This document shows, one piece after another, positions 25,783 to 35,219 of a stretch of DNA of 64,000 nt. This DNA comes from Streptomyces sp. NBC_01429 (GTDB lineage Bacteria > Actinomycetota > Actinomycetes > Streptomycetales > Streptomycetaceae): assembly GCF_036231945.1 (NCBI RefSeq), contig NZ_CP109599.1, positions 2,946,501-3,010,500 on the forward strand, written 5' to 3'. How positions within the stretch are numbered: the stretch's first letter is position 1; every line of letters begins with the position of its first letter. Both the position numbers and the translations under genes were made by a program. The notes beneath the pieces were generated by a model. It made no database searches, was not told the DNA's origin, and saw only the letters and a program-made list of their open reading frames with translations.

Positions 25783-27426
25783 CTAACGGAGCCGGAGGAT
25801 CTTCATCACCCGCAGGCTCCGGCTCATCAGCGCCGCGTACCGCTCGTCGTCCAGCCCCATCGAGGGCGCCATCGGCAGGAGACGCTGGTGCGCGACCGTC
25901 TGGGCCTCGGTGAATTTGAGGATGCCCTCGGACCCGTGCCGTCGGCCGAGACCTGAATCCTTCATTCCGCCCATCGGCGCCCGCACGCTGCCGTACGCCG
26001 ACGCGTATCCCTCGTTGATGTTGACCGTGCCGCTGCGGAGCCGGGCGGCGACCCGGTGGCCGCGCGCCGCGTCCGTGGTCCAGACGCTCGCGTTGAGTCC
26101 GTACGGCAGCGCGTTGGCCAGGTCGATCGCCTCGTCCTCGGAGCCGAACCGGTAGAGGGAGACGACCGGGCCGAAGGTCTCTTCCGCGCAGACGGCCATC
26201 GGCGCCTCGACGCCTTCGAGGATGGTCGGCTCGTAGAAGAGCGGTCCGATGTCGGGGCGGGCGACACCGCCCGCGAGGACCGTGGCGCCCTTCTCGACGG
26301 CCTCCTCGACATGACGGGTGACCGCTTCGAGCTGGCGCTCGCCCGCGAGGGAGCCCATCTCGGCCCCGTACGCGAGGGAGTTGCCGAGCCGCATGGCCTT
26401 CGTACGGGCGACGAACCGCTCCGTGAACGCGTCGGCGACCGACTCGTGGACGTACAGCCGCTCGATGGAGACGCAGAGCTGTCCCGCCGAGGAGAAGCAC
26501 GCGCGTACGGCGCCCTCCGCCGCCTTCTCCACATCGGCGTCGGCCAGCACCAGCATGGCGTTCTTGCCGCCGAGTTCGAGGGTGACACCGACGAGCCGGT
26601 CCGCCGCGCCCCGCGCGACCTCCCGTCCGGTGCGGGTCGATCCGGTGAACGAGACGTAGTCGGCGTGTGCGACGATCTCGGGCCCCACGACCGGCCCCTC
26701 GCCCAGGACGACCTGGAAGACCTCGGCCGGCAGACCCGCCTCGATCAGCAGGTCACGCCCCCACAGCGCGGTGAGCGCGGTCTCCGTGTCGGGTTTCATC
26801 ACCAGGGCGTTGCCCGCGACGAGGCCGGGCAGCGCGTCACCGACGGACAGTTCGAAGGGATAGTTCCACGGCGAGATCTGCCCGACGACTCCGCGCGGCT
26901 GGCGCAGCTCGGTGGCCTTCGTGAGCACCGGCACCGCGCCGAGGTGCCGCTTCGGCCGCAGATACGCGGGGGCCTTCAGCCCGTAGTGCCGGGCCACGAC
27001 GGCGACGGCCTGCACCTCTTCGTGGGCGTGCAGCCTGGCCTTGCCGGTCTCCAGCTGGATCAGGTCGAGCACCTCGGCCTGCCGCTCCAGTACGAGATCG
27101 TGGAAGCGGAGCAGCACGGCCGCCCGCTGCCGCACGGGGAGCCCGGCCCATCCGGGCTGGGCGGCGCGCGCCCGCTCGAAGGCGCTCGCCACGTCCTCGG
27201 GGGTGGACTCGGGCAGGTCGGCCAGTTTCCCGCCGGTGAAGGGGGAGTGATTGGCGGTACGGCCGGACCCGACGAGACCGCGTACGAGCCGGGCGACCAC
27301 CTCGGGGGTGACCACATCGGCGGCGGTACGCGCGCCGGCCGGGGAGGCGGCCACGGGGTTGGTCCCCGGGGCGGCGGTGGCGGCGAGGGTTCCCGGGGCG
27401 GCGGTGGCTGGCTTCGAGTCCGTCAT
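25783..27426 (-). CDS. Aldehyde dehydrogenase, succinate-semialdehyde type
   Basis: NAD(P)-dependent aldehyde dehydrogenase, 547 aa. The first 45 residues are a Thr/Ala/Pro-rich extension; the catalytic fold follows. Key residues are Asn188 in SPWNYPFELS, FTGSTRTGREVA (cofactor), Glu284 in LELGGKN and nucleophile Cys318 in SSAGQLCVSIERL. The sequence style best fits the actinobacterial succinate-semialdehyde dehydrogenases, but other aldehydes are possible. ATG at 27426 is chosen over the longer frame to 27543. Upstream CATACCCT resembles a -10 element, so a short leader is likely. It is followed, 86 bases on, by the GMC oxidoreductase, a possible two-gene unit. Confidence 0.85.
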   Translation of the reverse strand: MTDSKPATAAPGTLAATAAPGTNPVAASPAGARTAADVVTPEVVARLVRGLVGSGRTANHSPFTGGKLADLPESTPEDVASAFERARAAQPGWAGLPVRQRAAVLLRFHDLVLERQAEVLDLIQLETGKARLHAHEEVQAVAVVARHYGLKAPAYLRPKRHLGAVPVLTKATELRQPRGVVGQISPWNYPFELSVGDALPGLVAGNALVMKPDTETALTALWGRDLLIEAGLPAEVFQVVLGEGPVVGPEIVAHADYVSFTGSTRTGREVARGAADRLVGVTLELGGKNAMLVLADADVEKAAEGAVRACFSSAGQLCVSIERLYVHESVADAFTERFVARTKAMRLGNSLAYGAEMGSLAGERQLEAVTRHVEEAVEKGATVLAGGVARPDIGPLFYEPTILEGVEAPMAVCAEETFGPVVSLYRFGSEDEAIDLANALPYGLNASVWTTDAARGHRVAARLRSGTVNINEGYASAYGSVRAPMGGMKDSGLGRRHGSEGILKFTEAQTVAHQRLLPMAPSMGLDDERYAALMSRSLRVMKILRLR

Positions 27427-27593
27427 GGGGCCGAGGGTATGACGCATCGGAGGCTTTGGATACCCGGCGGTAACACCTTTCCGCCAGGCGCGGGCCGGGT
27501 ATTGAAGGGCCGCGTGCATCACGCCAGTGATCACTGGCCACATAACCCCTGATCAGCGGGTTGTGGCTGGATCGGGGGGTGCGGGATGGACCG

Positions 27594-29564
27594 TCAGCTC
27601 GCGTCCTGCGGCGGCGGCTGCCAGCTGCGCAGTATGGCGTCGAACTGTTTGCGCGTGTTCGCCCAGTCCTCCTCCGGTCCTGACATGTAGATCGCGTACT
27701 CGGTGTTGTCGTCGTCCGAGTAGTAGATCTGGTCGATGGCGTGCCGCCGGTCCGCGCCGTCCGTCTTCTCGCTCCAGGTGAACTCCCAGCGCGCGGAACG
27801 CTCCTTGTCACGGAAGGCGTTGGGAGCCATCTCGACGCGCTCGTAGTTCGGCAGCCGTTGCAGCTGCTTCTCCATGTTCTGCATGTGCGTGTACGGATCC
27901 TCGAAGTCGGGCGACGCGATGCTGATCCGGAGCAGATGAGCCCCGTTGTCGGGGCTGTAGTCGATCTGGTCGCCTGACTGGCGCTCCCAGCCCTGGGGGA
28001 TGTTGAGGGTGAAGCCCTCGGGCGCCTCGACCCGCTCCCAGTCGCTGTCGGCCGACGTGTCGTCCGTGGGTTCCTCGGTGCCGTTGCCGGGCTCGGCGCT
28101 GTTCCCGGCGCCGGTCCCCTCGCTGGTACCGGTCGTCGAATGCCCGGCGTTGGTGTCGCCGCCGTCGCCCGAGAACTTCAGGGCGGCGAAGCCGACTCCA
28201 CCGCCGAGGACCGCCGCGACGGCGATGGCCACGGCCGTCGTACGCAACCGGCTCCGGCGGCGCCCGGCCCGCTCGGGCGCGGCCACAGAACCGGAACCGG
28301 AACCAGAGCCGAAGTCGGAGCCGGAACCGGAGCCGGTGTCGGAGCCCGGCGACGGTATGGGCGAGGGTACGGACGCGGACGCGGTGCCGCTCGCCGTCCC
28401 CCGCCCCGGTATGGACGACTGCCCCGGTATGGACGACGCCGCCGGTGACGTGGGATCCGCCCCGTTGAACGCGACGCCCTGCGTGGACCGCTGCGTGGAT
28501 CCCCGCGTGGACCTCTCGGTGGACTGCTGCGTGGACTGCTGCGTGGACCTCTCGGTGGACCCCTCGGTGGGCAGCCGCGCGGTGCCGGAAGCGCCCCGGT
28601 CGTCGTTCCGTACGGATACGGTCGGATCGTGCGACCACGCTCCGGCCGGTGCCCGCCCCTCCGCCACCTCGCGCAGCAGGCGTTCGGTCTCGCCGGCGCC
28701 GGAGCGCGTGTCCGGGTCCTTGCGCAGCAGCGCGGCGATCACCGGAGCGAGCGGCCCCGCCTGGTCGGGGTGGTCCGGTTCGTCGGCGACGACGGCCTGC
28801 ATCGTGGAGAGCGGGGAGGCGCGGCGGAACGGCGAGGTCCCCTGGACGGCGGTGTAGAGCGTGACGCCCAGCGACCAGAGATCGGAGGCGGGGCCGGGAT
28901 CGTGGCCCCGTACCCGCTCGGGCGCCAGATAGTCGATGGAGCCGACGATTTCGCCGGTCCTGGTGATGGTGCTGTCGCCCTCTATGGCCGCGATACCGAA
29001 GTCGGTGAGCAGGACGTGGCCATCGCGGGCGAGCAGGACGTTGCCGGGCTTCACATCGCGGTGCAGCACTCCCGCGGCGTGCGCGGCGCTCAGCGCCTCC
29101 AGGACCGCGAGCCCGATCCTGGCCGTCTCGCGGATGTCCATCGGACCGGATTCCTTCGCCGCGTCGGCGAGGGAGGGGCCGTCGACGTACTGCATGACGA
29201 TCCACGGGCGGCCGTCATGGTCGAGGACGTCATGGACGGTGACGACCGCCGGATGGGTGATGCGGGCGGCGGCGCGGGCTTCTTTCCGGGTCCGCTCGTG
29301 GAGTACGGCCCGGTCGGCCTCGGAGACGTACCGTCCCGCCGTCAGCTCCTTGATGGCGACCACCCGGTGCAGCACCTCGTCGTGCGCGCGCCACACCCGG
29401 CCCATGCCACCGCTGCCGATGCTCGCGCCGAGCCGGTACCGCCCGGCCAGCAACAGCCCGTCGGGGGTGTCGGTTCCGCTGCCCGCGCCACCCGCTCCCG
29501 CCGCACTTCCGGTGCTTCCAGTCCCCGAGCCCAAACCCGTCCCCTGCGAATGCTCCACGTCCAT
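27594..29564 (-). CDS. Transmembrane Ser/Thr protein kinase, receptor A
   Basis: PknB-type eukaryotic-like kinase, 656 aa. The kinase domain (about 43-310) has a Gly-rich loop GSGGMGRVW (50-58), Lys72 in VAIKEL, HRDVKPGNVLL (168-178), TDFGIA with DFG at 188-190, and YLAPERVRG. The juxtamembrane region (about 330-460) is low complexity, including seven four-residue STxx units. A membrane helix (about 470-490) leads to an extracellular domain (about 520-650) with EGFTLNIPQGWER near its start. ATG at 29564 is preceded by AAGGAA. All catalytic residues are present, so it should be active. It is last in a three-gene kinase array on the minus strand. Confidence 0.92.
   Translation of the reverse strand: MDVEHSQGTGLGSGTGSTGSAAGAGGAGSGTDTPDGLLLAGRYRLGASIGSGGMGRVWRAHDEVLHRVVAIKELTAGRYVSEADRAVLHERTRKEARAAARITHPAVVTVHDVLDHDGRPWIVMQYVDGPSLADAAKESGPMDIRETARIGLAVLEALSAAHAAGVLHRDVKPGNVLLARDGHVLLTDFGIAAIEGDSTITRTGEIVGSIDYLAPERVRGHDPGPASDLWSLGVTLYTAVQGTSPFRRASPLSTMQAVVADEPDHPDQAGPLAPVIAALLRKDPDTRSGAGETERLLREVAEGRAPAGAWSHDPTVSVRNDDRGASGTARLPTEGSTERSTQQSTQQSTERSTRGSTQRSTQGVAFNGADPTSPAASSIPGQSSIPGRGTASGTASASVPSPIPSPGSDTGSGSGSDFGSGSGSGSVAAPERAGRRRSRLRTTAVAIAVAAVLGGGVGFAALKFSGDGGDTNAGHSTTGTSEGTGAGNSAEPGNGTEEPTDDTSADSDWERVEAPEGFTLNIPQGWERQSGDQIDYSPDNGAHLLRISIASPDFEDPYTHMQNMEKQLQRLPNYERVEMAPNAFRDKERSARWEFTWSEKTDGADRRHAIDQIYYSDDDNTEYAIYMSGPEEDWANTRKQFDAILRSWQPPPQDAS
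28484..28569 (-). repeat. Tandem 12-base coding repeats in kinase A linker
   Basis: Seven consecutive 12-base units encode STER, STQQ, STQQ, STER, STRG, STQR and STQG in the kinase A juxtamembrane linker. The nucleotide units are nearly identical (GTGGACTGCTGC-type on the plus strand), so copy number may vary between strains. Confidence 0.75.
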
Positions 29565-29785
29565 GCCCCGTTCCTTGGGCTCACAGATTACGGAGCGGCA
29601 CGGGGACACGAAACCTCGGGTCGGTCACGGAAACCGCACCGTGATGCCCGCGACCGGAGCGGCGCGGGGTCACCGCCGTTGCAAGGAACCGGAGTTCGGG
29701 GCGGATCCGGGTCGGGAACCGGGGCGGATCAGGGTCAGGATCCGGGACCCGGGTCCGGGCCGCTCCGCGATCCCACTACGGTCCG

Positions 29786-32700
29786 TCAGCCGGTAACGCG
29801 GTAGGCCCCGGTGGCCTGTTCGTAGATCTCGCCGACCTTGTCGCGCTCGTCCTCGGGGCCGATGACCTGGATGACGTGGTACCGGCCGGCGATGATCATC
29901 GCGAGGTTCCGGACGAAGACGTCGCGGCCGCTGCTGTCCTGCCAGGTGTACTGCCCCTCCGCCATGGCCTGTTGCCCCACGTCGATGCGGCGCAGCCCCG
30001 AAGCGGTGGCCCAACTGGAGTCACGGAACGGCTGTATCTCACGCTCCTTGTCGCGCTGGTAGTCCATCGGGTCGGAGCCGTTCTGCGCGACGGTGTCCCG
30101 GCCCGGGACGACTATCAGCGTGAAGTCTCCGCCCACGTAGCGGACTTGCCCGCTGTCGTTGATGGGCCGCCGCTGCCAGGTCTTGTCGACCGCGATACGG
30201 AATCCCTCCGTGTCCTCGCGCAGGGCGTACCCCTTGGCGACGTCGACGGCGGGTCCGGAGGTCTGGGGGGCCGAGGTGTTGGGGTTGTCCCGGCTGCCGG
30301 ACGCGGAAGGCCCGGTGTCGGAGGCCCCCTCCCCGGGCGGCTGTACGCCCGGTTCCTGCGGCGCGGCGGACGTGCCGGGGCTCGCCTCGCCGACGCTCTG
30401 GCCCTGCTGACCCGTATCCGTCCTGGGCATGAACTTCACCGCGTACACGACGACCGCCACCAGGAGGAGCAGTATCAGCAGCAGCAACGTACGGCCCAGG
30501 GCGTTCGGCGCGCGCCCCCGCTCGGAGCGGCCTACGGCGCGGTCGTCCCGGTCCGCCGGATCGGACGGGCCGTAGGAACCGGACGACGGCTCAGGACGGC
30601 CGAGGCTCTCGAAGATCTCGGGGCGCTCGTAGGTCTCCTCGGCCTCGGCGCGGCCGTAGGACTGCTCGACGTACTCGCCGCCACCGGCGCTTCTGCCGCC
30701 GCCCGCGTCCTTGCGCTCCTTGCCCTTCTTGTGGCGGTGGCGTCCGTGCTCCGCGTCGCGCCCACGGCCCCAGATGCGCCGCCTGCGCACCAGCTCGCCC
30801 CGGCGGCGCACGATCGGCAGCCGCGTCTCGTCGGACGGTACCGGTACGACATCCAGACCGGCCTCCGGCTCGGGAGCGGACCGTACGAGCGAACGCAGCC
30901 AGCCGCGCAGCTCCTCGAAGTCCGGTCGCTCGGTCGGGTCCTGACGCAGCAGCGACTCGACGACGGGGCGCAGCGGCCCGCACTCCTCGGCGAACGCGGG
31001 CGGTTCGGCGCAGACGAGCTGCACCAGCTCGATCGCGCTCTCCTCCGGATACGGGGCGTGGCCCTGGACCGCGCGGTACAGCAGCGCGCCCAGCGCCCAC
31101 AGGTCGGTGGCCGGTCCGATGGGCGGTGCCAGCTGCCAGTTCTCGTGGACGGGCCCGGCCTGTTCGGGCGCCCAGCGCTCGGTGACCGCGCCGACGACCG
31201 CGATGCGCGCCTGCCGGGCGCGCTCGGCCGCGAGGGGGGTGGCGGGTCCCCGGTAGGCGGGAACGGGGCCGTTCGCCACGATCTCGTCCCAGCGGCCGGC
31301 CCCGGCGCCCCGGCCCGCGGCGGCGGGCACCTGCGTGGCGTGCCGCTGCGAGTCGGCGCGCAGCGCGTCACGCGAACCTCCGGCCTGTCCGGTACCGGCC
31401 TGTCCGCTGCCGAACTGACCGCTGCCGCCGTGTCCACCGCCGGACTGCCCGCCGCCGGACTGCCCGCCGCCGGTGTGGCCACTGCCGTACGGTCCGTTGC
31501 CGGAGCCGGAGTACGGGCTGCCGCCGCCACGCGCCTCGATGGCTCCGGTGGCCCCGGTGGCCCCGTTTTCCGTGGAGTCGTGCCCGGCGGAGTCGTGCCC
31601 GGCGGGCGGCAGCGCGGGCCTCCCCCGGCGGGCCGTGCCCGCGGGACGCCGTCCGGGTACGGGGATCCCCGATGTGCCGCCGCCGAACGGGCCCGCCGAG
31701 TCCGGTCCGTACGGGCTGCCGCCCGCGGGCAGCGAGCCCGAGGCGTCGTTCCAGGGCGCCGGGCCGTCGTTCCAGACGCCGGCGAGCCGGGCGCGGTAGG
31801 GCGGCGCGGGCGGGTCGTCGTCCTCGTCGGCGTCCGTCTCCTCGAAGGCGCGCGGCTGGGCCCACCAGTCCGGATCACCGCCGGCCTGGGACGGCCCCGG
31901 AGAGGCGCCCTGCGACGGACCCTGGGACGGCCCCTGCGAGGTGCCTCGGGGCGGTGTCAGCGTCTCGTCGCGCTCCGGGTCCCGCCGCGCCTCGTACGCC
32001 GGGTCCCGGGGCTCTTCGCCGGTGCCGGGCTCCGGCAGCGGGGGCAGAGCGCCCGTGTCGGACGCCCGGTCCTCACTGGCCCGCGCGGCGGCGCGGGCTC
32101 CGGCGCGGTAGGCGGCGATGGCACCGGCGCGCGCGGCGCGGATGTCACCGGAGCCGCTGCCGCCGGGCAGCGCGGGCTGGCCTCCGTACGGTGCGGGGAC
32201 GCCGGGTGTGCCGTGGTGCGGGCGGGGCATCGCGCCGGACGTGCCGGACGAGGTGCCCTCGCCGTACGGGCTCTGCGCGGCCTGGCCCGTCTCCAGCGCG
32301 GCCCTGTTCTGTGCGCCGGGCACGCCTGCCGTGGGCCCCGGCGCGTAACCCAGGCCCGGCGTCCCGGCCTCGGGTGTCCCGGCGGGCGGACCGGGGTGGC
32401 CGCCGGTGCCGAGCTGTTCGTGGGCGCCGGAGTCGTCGAGTGCGGGCGGCGGCGGTCCGGGCTCGTACGGTTCCGGCTCGTCGGGGGGCTCAGGGACCGG
32501 CGCGTATCCGCACAGCGCCTCCTCGGCCGCGCCCGCAGCGAGCCCGGTCAGCACGACCCGTCCGTCGTCGCAGACGAGCACCGTACGGACGGTGATGTTC
32601 CGGTGCGTCCAGCCGTGCGCGTGCACCACGCGGACGGCGGTGAGCACGTCGGACGCGATCTCGGCCGCGCGGAACGGGTTGAGCGGCTTCTCGGCGAGCA

Positions 32701-33076
32701 GCGCGGCGAGCGGCCTGGCCGCGACGAGTTCGCTCACTATCCACAGCGAGCCGGACTCCGCGAAGACGTCGAAGACCTGGTCGAGCCTGGGGTGGTCCGG
32801 GATCTGGGCGGCGCTCTGCGCCGCCTCGATGGCGCGCCGGACGGCCGGGTCGGTATGTCTGCGGGGAGTACGTCCGGGGGCCCGCCGGGGTGCGGCGGCG
32901 CCGTCGGCGTCGATGACCTCGGCCTCCACGACCTCCGGCAACGGCACCTGCCGGACGAGGACTTCCTGGCCGCTGTACGTGTCGAACGCACGGGTCTCGG
33001 CGAGTTCGTACTCGTCGGACGGCGGCAGGGGCAGGCGATAGCGGTCGGCGAGCACCCGTCCCGCGTATTCGTCCAC
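29786..33076 (-). CDS. Transmembrane pseudokinase receptor B with split kinase fold
   Basis: About 1096 aa. An N-lobe-like segment and catalytic-loop region lie at about 10-190, but the catalytic residues are missing. HRD-K-N is replaced by HRNITVRTVLV (158-168) and DFG by TGL (177-179). A disordered Gly/Pro/Gln-rich insertion of about 425 residues follows. The kinase C-lobe then resumes at about 628 (ERWAPEQAG, PATDLWALGALLYRAVQG, RPDFEELRGWLRS). A basic segment, an acidic Pro-rich stretch, one membrane helix (LLLLILLLLVAVVVYAVKF, about 910) and an extracellular domain (about 970-1095) complete it. GTG at 33076 has GGGGAGG four bases upstream. It probably acts as a scaffold or sensor for neighbouring kinases A and C. 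Confidence 0.85.
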   Translation of the reverse strand: MDEYAGRVLADRYRLPLPPSDEYELAETRAFDTYSGQEVLVRQVPLPEVVEAEVIDADGAAAPRRAPGRTPRRHTDPAVRRAIEAAQSAAQIPDHPRLDQVFDVFAESGSLWIVSELVAARPLAALLAEKPLNPFRAAEIASDVLTAVRVVHAHGWTHRNITVRTVLVCDDGRVVLTGLAAGAAEEALCGYAPVPEPPDEPEPYEPGPPPPALDDSGAHEQLGTGGHPGPPAGTPEAGTPGLGYAPGPTAGVPGAQNRAALETGQAAQSPYGEGTSSGTSGAMPRPHHGTPGVPAPYGGQPALPGGSGSGDIRAARAGAIAAYRAGARAAARASEDRASDTGALPPLPEPGTGEEPRDPAYEARRDPERDETLTPPRGTSQGPSQGPSQGASPGPSQAGGDPDWWAQPRAFEETDADEDDDPPAPPYRARLAGVWNDGPAPWNDASGSLPAGGSPYGPDSAGPFGGGTSGIPVPGRRPAGTARRGRPALPPAGHDSAGHDSTENGATGATGAIEARGGGSPYSGSGNGPYGSGHTGGGQSGGGQSGGGHGGSGQFGSGQAGTGQAGGSRDALRADSQRHATQVPAAAGRGAGAGRWDEIVANGPVPAYRGPATPLAAERARQARIAVVGAVTERWAPEQAGPVHENWQLAPPIGPATDLWALGALLYRAVQGHAPYPEESAIELVQLVCAEPPAFAEECGPLRPVVESLLRQDPTERPDFEELRGWLRSLVRSAPEPEAGLDVVPVPSDETRLPIVRRRGELVRRRRIWGRGRDAEHGRHRHKKGKERKDAGGGRSAGGGEYVEQSYGRAEAEETYERPEIFESLGRPEPSSGSYGPSDPADRDDRAVGRSERGRAPNALGRTLLLLILLLLVAVVVYAVKFMPRTDTGQQGQSVGEASPGTSAAPQEPGVQPPGEGASDTGPSASGSRDNPNTSAPQTSGPAVDVAKGYALREDTEGFRIAVDKTWQRRPINDSGQVRYVGGDFTLIVVPGRDTVAQNGSDPMDYQRDKEREIQPFRDSSWATASGLRRIDVGQQAMAEGQYTWQDSSGRDVFVRNLAMIIAGRYHVIQVIGPEDERDKVGEIYEQATGAYRVTG

Positions 33077-33320
33077 GACGCCTCCCCGACAAACAGGCGG
33101 TCTTCCGGTCCCGGAGACCCACGAAACCGCCAATTCCGGTCGTTTACCGGCTCATTGTGGATGCGTACGGTTCGCGAGACTCACGATACGTGGCCGCGGC
33201 CGAACGTGCCGCCGGGTCGCGGCAACCCGGTGCGGAACGTTCGCATCCGTAACACTCCACTCCTGCCCGTAACCGCTCCGCCCGTAACCGCCGGGCCCCC
33301 GCCCCGTCCCGCCCGCGCGC

Positions 33321-35219
33321 TCAGCCCTTCGGCTCGAAGGTGGCGAAGGCGGTCTCCCGCAGCGTCTCGCACTCCGACTCGTCCCACTCGCTCGCCTTGC
33401 AGCTCACCATGATCGAGTACCCGCGGGAGCCGTCGACCTTGAAGCCGCGGTTGAGGACCCTGATCCGCTCGCCGCTCTGGTCGCGCTCGAACTCCCAGTC
33501 GGCGACGGTCGGATAGCCGTTGTAGTCGGCTTCCTTGAGGCTGATGCGCTTGTAGTTGGAGCTGCTCCGGCTGACGCTCGGCTCCTGCTGCCGCCAGGCG
33601 AGCACGGCGTCGCCGGTCGGGGTGCTGGTGAAGTCACCCTGGACCCGGGGGAATCCGCCGCTCTTGCTGTATATGCCGCCGGAGTTGCTCCCGGCTATGC
33701 CCGTCTTGCGGAACCCTTCGGGCATCGCCATGGAGAAGCGGAACTGGGTGTCACTGACCGTGGTGTACCCGTCGGGCACCCCGTCGTTGTCCGTCTTGCC
33801 CTTGCCGGCCTTGTCCTCGTCGTCTTTTCCGGCGTCGTCGGCCTTGTCGTCGGTGTCGTCCGACGTGTCGGAGCCTGCGGCCGAATCGGAACCGGAACTT
33901 CCGGAATCCTGTCCGGCGGCGGCAGCGGCATCGCCCTTGCCGTCCCCCGCAGGGCTCTTGCCCGGCGCCGGGCTCTCCTTGTCGCCGTTGCCCGCGGAGT
34001 CGGTGACGGCCCCGGCGGAGGCCGTCGTGTCCCCCTTGCCGGAACCGGACGTGTCGTCAGAACTCCCGTCACCGTTCAGCGCGACGATCAGCACCGTGGC
34101 GATGATGGCCAGCGCGGCGACGACCGCGATCACCACCAGCGTGCGCCGGGGCACCACATCGGTGAGCGAGGCACGCGGCGTGGCCGGCCGGGCCGGAGCG
34201 GCCGCCTGGACGGGCGGCTGCTGGTAGCCGGCGGCGCCTCGCGCGGGACGCGGCGCCGACCGGAGCTCGGGGGGCGGCGACGGCATCGGAATCGCCCGGG
34301 TGGCGTCGAGCGCGGGCTCGGGCTCACGGTCGGGCGCCTGGATGATGTCTTCGAGGAGCGCCCGCGCGCCCGCGTCGTCGAGCCGCTGGTCGGGGTCCTT
34401 GGCCAGCAGCCCGTAGATGACCTCTTCCAGCGCGCCCGCGTTCTTCGGCGGGTCGAGCGGCTCGGTCATGACCGCCGTCAGCGTGGCGATGGCGGAGCCC
34501 TTGTCGTACGGGGGCGAGCCCTCCACCGACGCGTACAGCAGCCCGCCGAGCGACCAGAGGTCGGCGGCCGGGCCCGGCTTGTGGCCGCGGGCGCGCTCGG
34601 GCGAGATGTAGGAGGGGGCGCCGACGAGCATCCCGGTCGAGGTGACCGACGGGTCGCCCTCGACCTGGGCGATGCCGAAGTCCGTGAGCACGACGCGGCC
34701 GTCCTCGGCGATCAGCACGTTGGACGGCTTCACATCGCGGTGCAGAATGCCCTCGCGGTGCGCCAGGCGCAGCACGTCGAGGATCGCGAGCCCGACCTCC
34801 GCGGCCCGTCTGGGCGTCAGAAGACCGTCCTCGCGGACGGCTTCGGCGAGGGACTTGCCCTCGACCAGCTCCATGACGATCCAGGGCCGGTCGTCCTCGT
34901 CCACGACATCGAAGACGGTGACCGCGCCGTTGTTGCGGATCCGGGCGATCGCCTTGGCCTCGCGGAGTGTGCGCGTGATGAGCCGGCGCTTCTCGTCGTC
35001 GTCGATGCTGGAGGGGAAGCGCAGCTCCTTCACCGCGACCGTCCGGCCGAGCGTCTCGTCGAGGGCCCGCCACACCGTGCCCATGCCACCGCGTCCGAGG
35101 ACCGCGCCGAGCCGGTACCTGCCCGCGAGCAGGCGGCCTTCCGGGGTGTCGTCGGTGCCCTTCACGGCTTCCCGCCGAGGCTCCTGCGCCGTGTCCCGCG
35201 ACTGCTTCGACTCCGACAT
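33321..35219 (-). CDS. Transmembrane Ser/Thr protein kinase, receptor C
   Basis: PknB-type kinase, 632 aa, first gene of the three-kinase array. The kinase domain spans about 35-300 with GRGGMGTVW (42-50), Lys64 in VAVKEL, HRDVKPSNVLI (160-170), TDFGIAQ with DFG at 180-182, and YISPERARG. A proline-rich linker precedes a membrane helix (about 354-377, VVIAVVAALAIIATVLIVAL). A long Ser/Asp/Gly/Lys-rich spacer and an extracellular domain (about 480-630; MPEGFRKTG near its start) follow. ATG at 35219 follows AGAGGGGA. Catalytic residues are intact. The 485-base region upstream carries an inverted repeat that may regulate it. Confidence 0.93.
   Translation of the reverse strand: MSESKQSRDTAQEPRREAVKGTDDTPEGRLLAGRYRLGAVLGRGGMGTVWRALDETLGRTVAVKELRFPSSIDDDEKRRLITRTLREAKAIARIRNNGAVTVFDVVDEDDRPWIVMELVEGKSLAEAVREDGLLTPRRAAEVGLAILDVLRLAHREGILHRDVKPSNVLIAEDGRVVLTDFGIAQVEGDPSVTSTGMLVGAPSYISPERARGHKPGPAADLWSLGGLLYASVEGSPPYDKGSAIATLTAVMTEPLDPPKNAGALEEVIYGLLAKDPDQRLDDAGARALLEDIIQAPDREPEPALDATRAIPMPSPPPELRSAPRPARGAAGYQQPPVQAAAPARPATPRASLTDVVPRRTLVVIAVVAALAIIATVLIVALNGDGSSDDTSGSGKGDTTASAGAVTDSAGNGDKESPAPGKSPAGDGKGDAAAAAGQDSGSSGSDSAAGSDTSDDTDDKADDAGKDDEDKAGKGKTDNDGVPDGYTTVSDTQFRFSMAMPEGFRKTGIAGSNSGGIYSKSGGFPRVQGDFTSTPTGDAVLAWRQQEPSVSRSSSNYKRISLKEADYNGYPTVADWEFERDQSGERIRVLNRGFKVDGSRGYSIMVSCKASEWDESECETLRETAFATFEPKG

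Noticed and set aside
25697..26500. N-terminal extension of the GMC oxidoreductase frame up to 26500
   Set aside because: It overlaps the aldehyde dehydrogenase coding region; the FAD motif lies just after GTG 25696, which has its own ribosome binding site.
29876..33412. A 1178-codon plus-strand frame opposite kinase B
   Set aside because: GC-rich antisense frame with Gly/Arg/Val-biased composition; the opposite strand encodes a clear kinase-type receptor with membrane helix and ribosome binding site.
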